Source: Roseimaritima multifibrata
Lineage (GTDB): Bacteria; Planctomycetota; Planctomycetia; Pirellulales; Pirellulaceae
Direction of reading: 5' to 3'
Assembly: GCF_007741495.1 (NCBI RefSeq)
Contig: NZ_CP036262.1
Location: 5,580,001-5,644,000, forward strand
Length of the DNA stretch: 64,000 nt
The position numbers were made by a program, and so were the translations under genes. Numbering within the stretch: the first letter of the stretch is position 1; each line of letters opens with the position of its first letter. Positions 37,501-46,415 of this stretch are shown here, in pieces. Under the pieces are notes generated by a model. The model saw only the letters and a program-made list of their open reading frames with translations. It had not been told where the DNA came from and did no database searches.

Positions 37501-39118
37501 AAAATGCCACAACGAAGTGAATGACAAGGACGTACAAAGTCGCCCACAAGACCGTTGAAGTGATCGAGTGGCTGACATCGGTAGCCGACTGTTTCGGACG
37601 TGCACCTCGATAATAACTGATTGCGGCCACCCCTACGCCCGAGGCAACCGTTTTCAATAACAACCAATAGGCTCCTTCGGGAAACCAGCCATCGCTGACC
37701 AGTTCGGATTCAAAGTGCAAGGCCCAAAAATGCGGGCCAACGTTCGGATTGCTGGCAGTGAAGCTGATCAAACTGACCGTTCGCGCCGCTTGATACGCCA
37801 TCCATTCAAGTATCGGCGTTCCGATGACAAATGCCAACAGAATCGGGGTCAACAGATAGGCTCGTGAGCGAACGCCCAAAGTGCTTAACGCTTCGATCTG
37901 CGATCCATACCTTTTCACCCCAACGTCCGCGGCAACCGCCGCCCCGCAGCGAGCCGCGATCAATGTTGTCGCCATGATCGGGACCAAAACGCGATAGAGT
38001 GCAAACCCGATCGCGGTCAACAAATCTTCTAACAGCAACGGTTTCGTATACAGCGAATACGGCAGGAATTTAAAAGTGAAGTGGCTGGTTGTAAAACCAA
38101 CGATCATCCCCGTCACGATCAAATAGACCCAAGCCGACGGCCCACAGATCAGTCGCAGGTAATGCAGAAAAAACCGAAATCCCCAACGCAGTCTTGGCCA
38201 AGCGGGAATCAAATCGAATGGCAAACGAAGCGAGGAAGAAACAGCGTCTCCTGTCCCGCTAAAAAAGCCAATGATCCCATTCACGATTCGCGCAAGAGCG
38301 GTCGGACGCGAACGAGAAGAGGGAAGGGCAGGGGCCCCATCGCTTCCATTCGATTCATCGGTTTGCCGCTGAACCGGTTTCATCAAATCCGGAATCCTTG
38401 CCCATTCCGATTCAGGAACCTTTACCAATTGCTTGCGATCACTATCAAGCAGAAAGACACAGTCGGCAATTGGCAGCAGCGTTTCGTAATCGTGCGTCAC
38501 GACCACACTCGTACGGCGATGCGTCGTCTGCGTCCGGCGAATCAATTGAGCGACCTGCCGCCCGCTGGCAGAATCCAGCCCCGACGTCGGTTCGTCATAC
38601 AGCACCAATTCAGGATCGGCCGCCAATGTCCGAGCGATCGCTAACCGCTGCTTTTGGCCGCCGCTAAGCGCAGCCACTGGAACGTCGGTGGGGACGCGTA
38701 GTTCTTCCAGCCAAGCCGAGGCACTTTGCACCGGTGGTTGCCGGCGGTCGCGGCGGTGATCGATCGCAAATTGCACATTCCCAATCGGCGACAATTCATC
38801 AAACAAGGCGAACTGTTGGAATACGATCCCGACGCGTCCCAGTGGAGCGTCATTATCATGACCGACGTGACCATTCCAGGTAATCACACTTCCTGCCTGT
38901 GGGATCAAACCGGACAGGATCCGCAACAGAACCGACTTGCCCGCACCACTACCGCCAACAATAACCGTAATCTTCCCGGCAGGCATTTCAGCGGACGTCT
39001 GCGTCAACAACGCTCGCCCATCCGCAGCAACATTCAGGTTTTCCAACACCAGCGGGCGCACCAGAGCGAGCGATTCCTCGACGCGTCTAAGCTCCGCAAC
39101 GTTTTCAGATTGATTCAT
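37490..39118 (-). CDS. Single-chain MlaF-MlaE type lipid ABC transporter
   Basis: A 542-residue fusion. Residues about 22-235 are an ABC ATPase with Walker A GGSGAGKS (55-62), a Q loop VFQQFALFDELSP, signature LSGGQKQR (151-158), Walker B LVLYDEPTSGLD and switch His in VVTHD, all as in MlaF. A linker of about 70 residues follows. Residues about 315-540 are a membrane domain with the MlaE hallmark ARCGAAVAADVGVKRYGSQIEALSTLGV and five or six helices. In most bacteria MlaF and MlaE are separate proteins that move phospholipids between the inner and outer membranes with an MCE protein. The ATG at 39118 (MNQSEN) was preferred over an upstream in-frame codon. Confidence 0.85.
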   Translation of the reverse strand: MNQSENVAELRRVEESLALVRPLVLENLNVAADGRALLTQTSAEMPAGKITVIVGGSGAGKSVLLRILSGLIPQAGSVITWNGHVGHDNDAPLGRVGIVFQQFALFDELSPIGNVQFAIDHRRDRRQPPVQSASAWLEELRVPTDVPVAALSGGQKQRLAIARTLAADPELVLYDEPTSGLDSASGRQVAQLIRRTQTTHRRTSVVVTHDYETLLPIADCVFLLDSDRKQLVKVPESEWARIPDLMKPVQRQTDESNGSDGAPALPSSRSRPTALARIVNGIIGFFSGTGDAVSSSLRLPFDLIPAWPRLRWGFRFFLHYLRLICGPSAWVYLIVTGMIVGFTTSHFTFKFLPYSLYTKPLLLEDLLTAIGFALYRVLVPIMATTLIAARCGAAVAADVGVKRYGSQIEALSTLGVRSRAYLLTPILLAFVIGTPILEWMAYQAARTVSLISFTASNPNVGPHFWALHFESELVSDGWFPEGAYWLLLKTVASGVGVAAISYYRGARPKQSATDVSHSITSTVLWATLYVLVIHFVVAFYEF

Positions 39119-39233
39119 TAAGCTTACGTCCGTGCTGCTGCGAAATAGATGATGTCGCCCTTCCAGGCCTGCAGGCTGCCGAAATTTCAACCCGCGGTGT
39201 CACGGGCTGTCGTTTTAATCGGAAGCCGAAAAA

Positions 39234-39303
39234 GATTGTAGCCTTTCGCTCGGCGAAAGTAGCTTTAGGGGAGCGTTCTTTCGCCGAGCGAAAGGCGACA
39301 ATC
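39234..39303. repeat. Long palindrome of the CTTTCGC family
   Basis: A left arm of 26 bases (39234-39259, starting GATTGTAGCCTTTCGCTCGG) is inverted at 39278-39303 with a single mismatch, around an 18-base middle. It lies between the MlaF-MlaE gene and the gene upstream of it. Partial copies occur near 32.75 kb and 61.4 kb. Confidence 0.85.
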
Positions 39304-39364
39304 AGCCAATGGCGCAGCGGCTGCGGATCCTGCAAAAGCTTGCCCTGTCTCCTGGGGGTCGCCC

Positions 39365-40735
39365 TCACAAATCGTTTGCTTCATTCGGAGCCGTTGGATT
39401 TGCGTTAAGACCTTCCTGTGCGGCCATAATCACCAACGGAAAGGGAACTCTGCCTGTGCCATGCTGAATGGTTCTTGTTCCTGACGGCCCCATGGTCGGT
39501 GCGGACACGGTCGTTGCGTTTTGCGAAAGGGGAACGGCGACGATCCAGCGTTTGTCTTTGCCTAAAATTTGATTACGTAGGACTCGGGCAAAGTCCGGGT
39601 CGATCCCTCCTTCTCTCGTCCCAAACAGATCATCACCGATCTCGCGAACGACTGGTTCAAAACGTTCGCCGGCCAAACGGATAGCGGCTTTGGCTTGGTC
39701 GCTTTTGAAATTGCGTGCCCAGATCTGATGCAGTTCTTTGTTATCGATGACCGCTTCGCGAACAACGGTCTTCATTAAGTCTTGAAACGGTTTGTCAGCG
39801 GCCATCTCTTTAAAAACCGCTTCCACTTCGTCGCGTAGTGTTTCGTTTTCCGAGATATCGACAAAGATTTGTTTTTGCGCATTCACGATATCGTCCATGT
39901 GACTTTCAAAAACCGGAATCGCTTCGTTATCGACAAAACGCTCCCACTCCGCCTTCAACAGATCCTTTTCGGGAAGGGGCGTCCTGTCATACAAAGCCCG
40001 CCAGCCAAATCGCCAGATGGAAGCGCGGTCCCATAGCTCTCGTCCGATCTGTTTGGCGACCGGTTCCCCATGCTCGCGTACTGTCGGGAGGATTTCTTCC
40101 CGGAACAACGGAATCATTCGGTCTTTAAGAATCTCCTGTTCCCAGCGGCTTCCCAGTTCCTTGAATTCGGCTTCGTGGCGTTCGACCGAAGCCTTCAAAG
40201 CATCCTCCAGCACGGGGGCCGATTCTTTTAGGCTGTTTTCGACGACGGGGCGAAATGCCGCGGTAATTTCCTCGCCATGTTCACTTAACGTGTCGGTGAT
40301 CCGCTGCTGAATCCGATCCCGCTTCTCCGGCGGCAACAAGGTTTCCAAGACATCGTTGAAACGGCCTCGATTCCGATAGGCGACCAACTGATAGTCGCTT
40401 GATGCCACCTCGGTTTGATACCAGAGGACGTCTCCTCGAGCTCCTTCTGGATCGATCCGATCGACATAGCCGACTTGCTCCCAGCCCGCAGAGGCTGGCA
40501 ATTGCCGGAAGATCGGGTCGCCTCGACGCATCGAGTGACCTTTTAAATCGACTTCGAATTTCTCGGGCCTGGTCGCGGCATAGTCGACCAACTGATCAAA
40601 CGCCGGCGTTTGACCAGTCGAATCCGCTGCAGCGTTCTGGGAAGTCGAAGTGCGGACAGCGGCAACCGCTAACCAGACGATCCCTGCCCAAAAAACCATT
40701 CCGATGACCGCCGCGTGCTTTGGCGAAAGACGCAT
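39365..40735 (-). CDS. Membrane-anchored helical protein, possible MCE-like partner
   Basis: A 456-residue protein with one N-terminal transmembrane helix (IGMVFWAGIVWLAVAAV, residues about 11-27). A compact region follows at about 58-112, FEVDLKGHSMRRGDPIFRQL, then WEQVGYVDRID. This faintly resembles an MCE domain, in which a small loop is followed by a V-G-x-V-x-x-I strand. Residues about 125-400 are long charged helices. The C-terminus has a short hydrophobic patch. MlaD proteins have the same layout of anchor, MCE domain and helices. The MCE identification is weak on sequence alone and depends on the neighbouring fused MlaF-MlaE gene, 246 bases downstream. Confidence 0.5.
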   Translation of the reverse strand: MRLSPKHAAVIGMVFWAGIVWLAVAAVRTSTSQNAAADSTGQTPAFDQLVDYAATRPEKFEVDLKGHSMRRGDPIFRQLPASAGWEQVGYVDRIDPEGARGDVLWYQTEVASSDYQLVAYRNRGRFNDVLETLLPPEKRDRIQQRITDTLSEHGEEITAAFRPVVENSLKESAPVLEDALKASVERHEAEFKELGSRWEQEILKDRMIPLFREEILPTVREHGEPVAKQIGRELWDRASIWRFGWRALYDRTPLPEKDLLKAEWERFVDNEAIPVFESHMDDIVNAQKQIFVDISENETLRDEVEAVFKEMAADKPFQDLMKTVVREAVIDNKELHQIWARNFKSDQAKAAIRLAGERFEPVVREIGDDLFGTREGGIDPDFARVLRNQILGKDKRWIVAVPLSQNATTVSAPTMGPSGTRTIQHGTGRVPFPLVIMAAQEGLNANPTAPNEANDL

Positions 40736-40830
40736 TGCATACTCCGTTACAGAACCAAAACCTGAAGTGCTCTTTTTAGCTCACGCAATCTCTTTTCGAT
40801 ACGTCGGTCGAATTCTTGGCATGCCGCCTT

Positions 40831-42237
40831 TTATTCCGGCAATGCTTGGCCCTTGGTTTCTGGCCCGAAGAGCACGATCACGGCCCCCACGAGGAATAGC
40901 AAACTAAAGCAAGACGTGACCACATAGAACTGTCCAGGGTCCCCATTTCGAATCAGGGTACCACTTAGGATCAACGCAGGAGCGGCGGTGATGCGGGCAC
41001 AATTGAAACAGATTCCGGAAGCCGCCCCACGAATCCTTGAGGGAAACAATTCCGGAAAATAGACCGCGTAGCCGGCATGCATCCCCAGCGTAAAGAAACC
41101 GAACACCGGCAGCCAAATCCCAATAGGCCAGGGGGTCGCATTCTTTAAAAAGGTAAACAAGATGACCGAAACGACCGTGGCGGCAACGTGAAAACCGATG
41201 AATGCTTTGCGGCGTCCGACCCATTCGCAAATCGGCCCAAAACTAAACAGCCCCAGTCCACCGCCGACGGTCACCAACCACATCCCCAACATTTCCTGTC
41301 GCTTCAGCGTCTGTTTTCCATCTTCGGAATCGACGGCAACCCATTCCGGATGAGCCGCCTCGACCGATTTCAAGTAGGCTTGCCGGCCGTAGACATGCAC
41401 TCCCCAAAACGTCGACAAACCGACGGTTGCCAAGAGGATTCCCAGGAGAAGATTTTTCAGCACCCCGGGCTCGCGCCAAGCCGATTTGGTATGGGTAGCA
41501 CTCGCCGCCTGATGGGAATCCTCCGCTTCTTTTCGCTCGGGGGAATCGTGCAGACGAACCCGGATCAGAACAACCAACAACGCAGGCAGGGCTCCGATCA
41601 GGAAGGCCGGCCGCCAGCCAAGATCTGGATTGGCGACCACAAAGGCTCCAATCGCTGCGGCGATCATCGTCCCAAACGTACTGGATCCATGGAAAATCGA
41701 AGCGGCTCGAGCTCGCGCTCGCGGCGGAAACGTTTCGGCGACCATCGCACTTGCAACCGCCCACTCGCCTCCCGTCCCCAGAGCCGCCAAAAAACGGAGG
41801 ACCAACATCTGAGGCAGGTCGGTCACGAAATAGGTCAAACCGGTAAACAGCGAATAGGTCAGGATCGTCAACATCAAGGTCAGCGATCGCCCCATCCGGT
41901 CGCTGATCCAGCCAAACCCAAAACCGCCGACGGCCCCGCCAACCAAAAAGGCCGCGAAGCCCAGATTCTCATAAAAGTGACTGACGCTACTGATTTCATC
42001 ACGAAGGACTTGAGCGTTCTGAGGATCGGTCGCCTCCTGCAATTGAGCCGACAACGCCGCCAACTGCGGAGTCAGCTCGACAAGCGACTCCCGCATGCAG
42101 GCAACAAACAGTTGCCCTTCAAAGGCATCAAACACCCAGCCTAAAGAGGCGACCGCCAGAACCATCCATTGATATCGCGAGATCCCGTGGTACCACGCCC
42201 GCGATGATTCTTCCATTTTGGGCGTTGTATTCGACAT
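40831..42237 (-). CDS. Major facilitator superfamily transporter
   Basis: A 468-residue, twelve-helix transporter. The MFS loop motif is present as WISDRMGRSLTLML, and the second-half equivalent as WVGRRKAF. The segment GTGGEWAVASAMVAETFPPRARARA and FPELFPSRIRGAASG are typical of the metabolite/sugar-acid symporter groups. A loop of about 40 residues after the first helix (from VELTPQLAAL) is longer than usual. The substrate cannot be told. The neighbouring oxidoreductase and dioxygenase genes on the same strand suggest a catabolic set. The ATG at 42237 was used instead of a TTG at 42255. Confidence 0.85.
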   Translation of the reverse strand: MSNTTPKMEESSRAWYHGISRYQWMVLAVASLGWVFDAFEGQLFVACMRESLVELTPQLAALSAQLQEATDPQNAQVLRDEISSVSHFYENLGFAAFLVGGAVGGFGFGWISDRMGRSLTLMLTILTYSLFTGLTYFVTDLPQMLVLRFLAALGTGGEWAVASAMVAETFPPRARARAASIFHGSSTFGTMIAAAIGAFVVANPDLGWRPAFLIGALPALLVVLIRVRLHDSPERKEAEDSHQAASATHTKSAWREPGVLKNLLLGILLATVGLSTFWGVHVYGRQAYLKSVEAAHPEWVAVDSEDGKQTLKRQEMLGMWLVTVGGGLGLFSFGPICEWVGRRKAFIGFHVAATVVSVILFTFLKNATPWPIGIWLPVFGFFTLGMHAGYAVYFPELFPSRIRGAASGICFNCARITAAPALILSGTLIRNGDPGQFYVVTSCFSLLFLVGAVIVLFGPETKGQALPE

Positions 42238-42325
42238 TCGATTTAATCCAATCAAAGACTACGGGGGAACAGGCACTTCGGACGGACCGATCGGTCTATT
42301 TCGCAGGCGACGAAACCTGCCAAGG

Positions 42326-43375
42326 TCAATCGTTCGGTTGATTTCCATTGTCAATCACCACGGGAAGTCCGCTCTGCACGGACTCCGCTGCGGCCAAACA
42401 CATGGCAACCGACCAGCGTCCGTCAACGCCCGTTGTGGTGAGTGGTTTTCCATCGCGAACCGCCGCGGCGAGCATTGCAATCTGGTCTTCTAATTCAAAG
42501 ACCTCTCCTGTCATCTTCTCAATCGGAATCTCTTTTACCGATTGCCCATCGGAGGCTTTTAGGAAGAAATGAGGATGTCGGGTTCGGTCCATCGCACCAC
42601 TCCAACCGGCCCACAACGATCCCTTGGTCCCCGCGACCTTGACGGTTTGATGATGTTCGAACATCGATAGCGTCTGAGTAACCACCGCCTGAGCCCCACC
42701 GTCAAATTTTACGATCGCACTGAAGTTGTCTTGCAATTCGGGGTGATTGGGTTGGCGAGAATTTGCCGAAGCGAACACCGTCTGCGGGTCGCCAACCGAC
42801 TGCAGGTACCAACGAGCAAAATCGAAGAAGTGAATCGGTTCTTCCAATATCCAATTGCCGACACGATCGATGTCGTATCGCCATCCATCCGAGCCTTGCC
42901 GATAAGGATTCCGCGATAGTTCCACCAACACATACTGCGGCGTTCCAATAAATCCTTCGTCGATCAATTGCTTCACACGGCTCCATAGTGACGACAGCCT
43001 CAGTTCATGCCCGACCGCCAACAGCCGTTTGTGTTTCGCAGCAAGTTGCAATAGATCGTCACACTCGGCCAAATTCAGGCACATCGGTTTTTCTAGCAAC
43101 AGATGTTTGCCCGCATTTAAAACATCCGCAGCGACGCGATGATGCAGATGGCTTGGCAAAACAACATCCACAACATCGATATCGTCACGTTTAAGAAGTT
43201 CGCGATAATCGGCGACGACGCTGGCTTCCGGAAAAGCATCGCGAGCGGCTTGGCAACTCGCTTCAGAATTTGCCGCGATTGCGACAAGATCGACGTCGGC
43301 GGTATTACGAATCGCTTCCGCATGACACTTACCCCATGCGCCGAATCCGATCAGTCCAAATTTTGTCACTGCCAT
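42326..43375 (-). CDS. Gfo/Idh/MocA family oxidoreductase
   Basis: A 349-residue NAD(P)-dependent sugar-type oxidoreductase. The Rossmann fold begins with FGLIGFGAWGKCHAEAI, the family motif is EKPMCLNLAEC, and the central block is WILEEPIHFFDFARWYL, containing the catalytic His expected in the family. Members reduce or oxidise sugars, inositols or related polyols. It is 89 bases from the MFS gene on the same strand, consistent with uptake and oxidation of one substrate. Confidence 0.88.
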   Translation of the reverse strand: MAVTKFGLIGFGAWGKCHAEAIRNTADVDLVAIAANSEASCQAARDAFPEASVVADYRELLKRDDIDVVDVVLPSHLHHRVAADVLNAGKHLLLEKPMCLNLAECDDLLQLAAKHKRLLAVGHELRLSSLWSRVKQLIDEGFIGTPQYVLVELSRNPYRQGSDGWRYDIDRVGNWILEEPIHFFDFARWYLQSVGDPQTVFASANSRQPNHPELQDNFSAIVKFDGGAQAVVTQTLSMFEHHQTVKVAGTKGSLWAGWSGAMDRTRHPHFFLKASDGQSVKEIPIEKMTGEVFELEDQIAMLAAAVRDGKPLTTTGVDGRWSVAMCLAAAESVQSGLPVVIDNGNQPND

Positions 43376-43480
43376 CTGTTGTTAGGTTCCCTGTTTTTAG
43401 AATGCTATTTTGGATCGTTATTCAGCCGGTTTGCCGCGAACCAGCAGCCGAGGTGCTACCGAAGTCGCGATCAGGGGCGG

Positions 43481-44482
43481 TTATGCTTGTTTTTGTGGAG
43501 TCGCAAGCGATGCGAGAACCCGCCGTTTTCCGGTGAATGAGCGGCGTCCATGCATCACAATTCGGTTATCGACGAAAGCCAAATCTCCCGCCTGCCAAGG
43601 AACGTCAAAGGTTAAAGCTTCCGCCATTTGAGCCACTTCGATGACCGTGTCACGCGGAAGCGGAGTTCCATCTCCAAAGGTGATCGCTTTGGAGGGGTCG
43701 TTCCGATCGTCTTTCCAGCCCTGGAAGGCAGCGATCAATTGATTGAAAAACGATTTCCTTCCCGGTTCGATTTCATAGACGGCCGGCAAGGTTCGGCTGG
43801 TTGCACGCAAGCAGCCGTCGGCTTGCCAAACCCATGTGTATCCCAGCTCTCGCATCCGCTGCTCGGCTTCGTCACGATCGTTGGCGCGGAACGTACTTTG
43901 CCAATTGCGGCCCATCCCTGATGTCGGATCGGATTCGGAAGGCATCACCGTGCTGTACTGCAATCCTTTCGCTTCACAGTCCGCCGCGAACGTTGGAAAG
44001 CGTTCCGCGATTTGCTCAAACAACACATCCGATCGGCAGAGCGGCGTCGCACCTCCGGCTTCGGCAGGCTGTTGGCAGAAGAAGAACAACTGTGCGGGGA
44101 AGACCGGAGTCTGTGCCATTTCGTGGTGCAGGAAAATGGTCACATCCGAGGGCGCCTCGTTGGCAGAGAATATCCGTGGCGTGTAATTAATCCGGACGGC
44201 ATTGGAGAGCGATTGCTCGTAGGGAAAATTCTCCAGATCAAATGCCGCGACGAACGCATCCACATCTTCAGGGACCGATAGTGGAAAGCCGCGAAACAGA
44301 ATGGCTCCGTGTCGCTGCAGCTGCTGCATCAAATCCGCACGCTGCGATTTCGCCCACTCGATCGCGCCCGGAAGATCCGGTTTCGGACCATCGCATCCCA
44401 GCACCAACGGGAAGTCAGCGTCACCATATTTCTGCTGCCCGGCAACAAGCATGGGAGCGACAGACAAAGATTCGGAAGTCAT
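43481..44482 (-). CDS. TauD/TfdA-type Fe(II)/2-oxoglutarate dioxygenase
   Basis: A 333-residue member of the TauD family, which hydroxylates small molecules using oxygen and 2-oxoglutarate. The iron ligands are the H-x-E of LHHEMAQ and the distal His in VDNRIVMHGRRSF. The 2-oxoglutarate-binding Arg is expected shortly after (HGRRSFTGKRR). The start at 44482 (MTSESLS) was taken because the longer frame begins in non-coding sequence. The substrate is unknown; it is not preceded by sulfonate or taurine transport genes. Related genes include clavaminate synthase-like enzymes. Confidence 0.85.
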   Translation of the reverse strand: MTSESLSVAPMLVAGQQKYGDADFPLVLGCDGPKPDLPGAIEWAKSQRADLMQQLQRHGAILFRGFPLSVPEDVDAFVAAFDLENFPYEQSLSNAVRINYTPRIFSANEAPSDVTIFLHHEMAQTPVFPAQLFFFCQQPAEAGGATPLCRSDVLFEQIAERFPTFAADCEAKGLQYSTVMPSESDPTSGMGRNWQSTFRANDRDEAEQRMRELGYTWVWQADGCLRATSRTLPAVYEIEPGRKSFFNQLIAAFQGWKDDRNDPSKAITFGDGTPLPRDTVIEVAQMAEALTFDVPWQAGDLAFVDNRIVMHGRRSFTGKRRVLASLATPQKQA

Positions 44483-44699
44483 TACGTCCAACGAAAATTT
44501 AAGGAAGCCAACGAAGAGAGTCCACTCGACAGAGCTAAGGTAACAAATTCCAAGTGGCCAATTGGCGGCTCCCTTTATTTTCGAATGGAGTCCTCCCTTA
44601 GAGCCTGCCAAACGGAGCACTTCCGGCCGACAGCGTGTGGTGTTAGCACGATCCGCACCTAGGGGAAGATCGCGCGACGCCGGCCCGGTAACTCACTCT

Positions 44700-45008
44700 G
44701 CAAAAGGGCCGGACGGCTTGCGCCGTGCCGCTAAGAACTAAAATCCTTAGCGGAAGGGCGCGAGCTCTCCGGCCCCGCAATCCACTCCGCAAAAGGGCCG
44801 GACGGCTTGCGCCGTGCCGCTAAGAACTAAAATTCTTAGCGGAAGGGCGCGAGCCCTCCGGCCCCGCAATCCACTCCGCAAAAAGGCCGGACGGCTTGCG
44901 CCGTGCCGCTAAGAACTAAAATTCTTAGCGGAAGGACGCGAGCTCTCCGGCCCCGTAATCCACTCCGCAAAAGGGCCGGACGGCTTGCGCCGTGCCGCTA
45001 AGAAGGGG
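44700..45008. repeat. GNRA-hairpin repeat array 4 (89-base units)
   Basis: Forward units TTAGCGGAAGGGCGCGAG near 44747, 44836 and 44925 repeat every 89 bases. Each is followed by a reverse-oriented unit (GGACGGCTTGCGCCGTGCCG), and a reverse unit also opens the array. Spacers (CCGCAATCCACTCCGCAAAA) are nearly identical between copies. Some stems have G-T wobbles (GGGC with GCTC). The rest of the 44483-45431 gap holds only the tRNA-Glu gene and its terminator. Confidence 0.92.
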
Positions 45009-45020
45009 CTTCCGGCAACG

Positions 45021-45068
45021 AAAAAAGGCGATCTCGACATGTGAAATCCATCATGCGAAATCGCCTTT
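45021..45068 (-). terminator. Terminator of the tRNA-Glu gene
   Basis: AAAGGCGAT and ATCGCCTTT flank a roughly 28-base loop. On the minus strand the stem ends in a six-T run, starting four bases after the tRNA 3' end. Confidence 0.85.
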
Positions 45069-45070
45069 AG

Positions 45071-45143
45071 CGCCCCCTAGTGGAGTTGAACCACTGTTTC
45101 CGGATTGAGGACCCGGCGTCCTGGGCCACTAGACGAAGGGGGC
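45071..45143 (-). tRNA. tRNA-Glu (anticodon CTC)
   Basis: A 73-base cloverleaf: acceptor GCCCCCT/AGGGGGC, D arm GTCTAGTGGCCCAGGAC exactly as in bacterial tRNA-Glu, anticodon arm CCGGG-TCCTCAA-TCCGG, T arm AGTGG-TTCAACT-CCACT, discriminator G. The CCA end is not encoded. Positions 34-36 read CTC (Glu). Position 33, almost always T, is C here, and the 31-39 pair is a G-T wobble. Position 38 is A. Confidence 0.92.
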
Positions 45144-45431
45144 AAACGCTATTTTAGGTCCCCCAACGAATTTCTACCATCCGTGGAATGAGCCTGAACC
45201 GACGCCGAGGCAAATTCGATTCGACAATCTCGATGCGGATCGAAATCCAGGCCCCCCCCACAGTTGCTATCCCCCCTCTTTACCAGCTCCCGTGGCGTCT
45301 GGTTTTCTGATTGGACTTGCCATGCCCAAGTGGGATTCGGTAGTTTCCCAAACGTTCCACCTACGTCCTTCCTGAATGTTTCATTCCGCGGGAGGTTGGA
45401 CGCCCCACCTTCACCGGAGCATTTTTTTCGT

Positions 45432-46343
45432 ATGAGACCCTGTTTTACCAATCTGCTAAGAGGCCGTCTGGTGTTGCAGGTCGGTGCATGCGCACTGGGC
45501 GTCATGCTGCTGAGCGGATGCGGAATTACGAAAATGCAGGATGCGACCGACCAACTTGTCCTTAGCGACGCAGTCGATCACAGCATCGCAGCCATCGATT
45601 TCCGGCCGCTGACCGGCCACAAAGTCTATCTGGACACCACCTACATTAAAGCGGTTAAAAGTGTCGGATTTGTCAATTCCGATTACATCATCAGCTCGCT
45701 TCGGCAACAGGTCGTCGCCGCCGGATGCCATCTGCAAGACAGCCTGACCGACGCCGACCTGGTGATCGAAGTTCGCTGTGGGACGCTTGGTGCCGACGGA
45801 CATAGCACGACTTACGGGATCCCCGCCAACAACGCCGTTTCCGCAGCCGCACAGGCACTGCCTCAAGCCCCTTCGGTTCCCACCCTGCCTGAAATCTCGT
45901 TTGCTCGCCGCGAGAGCAACGAAGGGGCCGCCAAGATTGCGGCCTTTGCCTATGACCGCGAAACCAGAGCTCCGGTATGGCAATCGGGAACATCCCAAGC
46001 GATGACGTCTGCCAAAGACACCTGGGTGCTTGGCATCGGGCCCTTCCAAGGCGGCACCGTTCGCGATTCAACTCGCCTGGCCGGCGCCGACATCGGATTT
46101 GGCGACGAAGAGACTCAAACTTCGCCCGTGCTGCCGCTTGATCGGCCTCCGGTCGATTTCACCGCCCAAGTCTACTTCGACGAAGGCTGGCCCTTAATGC
46201 GAAAGAACCGAACCTCTCAAATGCTGGTCGGGCCGGTCGAAAAATCGGACATCAGCGAGAAACCGGAAGAGGGGGAAGTCGCCCAGGCTGGATTCGAAGA
46301 GGACAAGAAAGCCCCCCCCAAAGAGAAAAAGAAGGGTCCCTAG
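45432..46343 (+). CDS. Lipoprotein, function unknown
   Basis: A 303-residue protein with a lipoprotein signal peptide: the lipobox LLSGC puts the lipid on Cys30. The body has a DUF-like domain with DFRPLTGHKVYLDTTYIK and DYIISSLRQQVVAAGCHLQD, reminiscent of planctomycete lipoproteins of unknown function that resemble an LptE/YbbC-type alpha-beta unit. The C-terminal 40 residues are Lys/Glu/Pro-rich and likely disordered. The ATG at 45432 is the only start that keeps the signal peptide. It is transcribed divergently from the tRNA gene and convergently with pyruvate carboxylase. Confidence 0.75.
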   Translation: MRPCFTNLLRGRLVLQVGACALGVMLLSGCGITKMQDATDQLVLSDAVDHSIAAIDFRPLTGHKVYLDTTYIKAVKSVGFVNSDYIISSLRQQVVAAGCHLQDSLTDADLVIEVRCGTLGADGHSTTYGIPANNAVSAAAQALPQAPSVPTLPEISFARRESNEGAAKIAAFAYDRETRAPVWQSGTSQAMTSAKDTWVLGIGPFQGGTVRDSTRLAGADIGFGDEETQTSPVLPLDRPPVDFTAQVYFDEGWPLMRKNRTSQMLVGPVEKSDISEKPEEGEVAQAGFEEDKKAPPKEKKKGP

Positions 46344-46345
46344 TG

Positions 46346-46373
46346 AGCCGCAAGCGATCCGCTTGCGGGCTCT
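46346..46373. terminator. Hairpin between convergent genes
   Basis: GAGCCGCAAGCG pairs with CGCTTGCGGGCTC across a short loop, giving a stem of about 12 bases with one bulge. It lies between the convergent lipoprotein and pyruvate carboxylase genes. There is no T run, so any terminator function would be weak. Confidence 0.55.
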
Positions 46374-46415
46374 TGAATAACCACATCTTCTCAAACTTGA
46401 TCGAAACCGCAGGCT

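Noticed and set aside
41188-42144. 318-residue plus-strand frame opposite the MFS transporter
   Set aside because: It is an antisense shadow of a clear twelve-helix transporter, with a basic, low-complexity translation.
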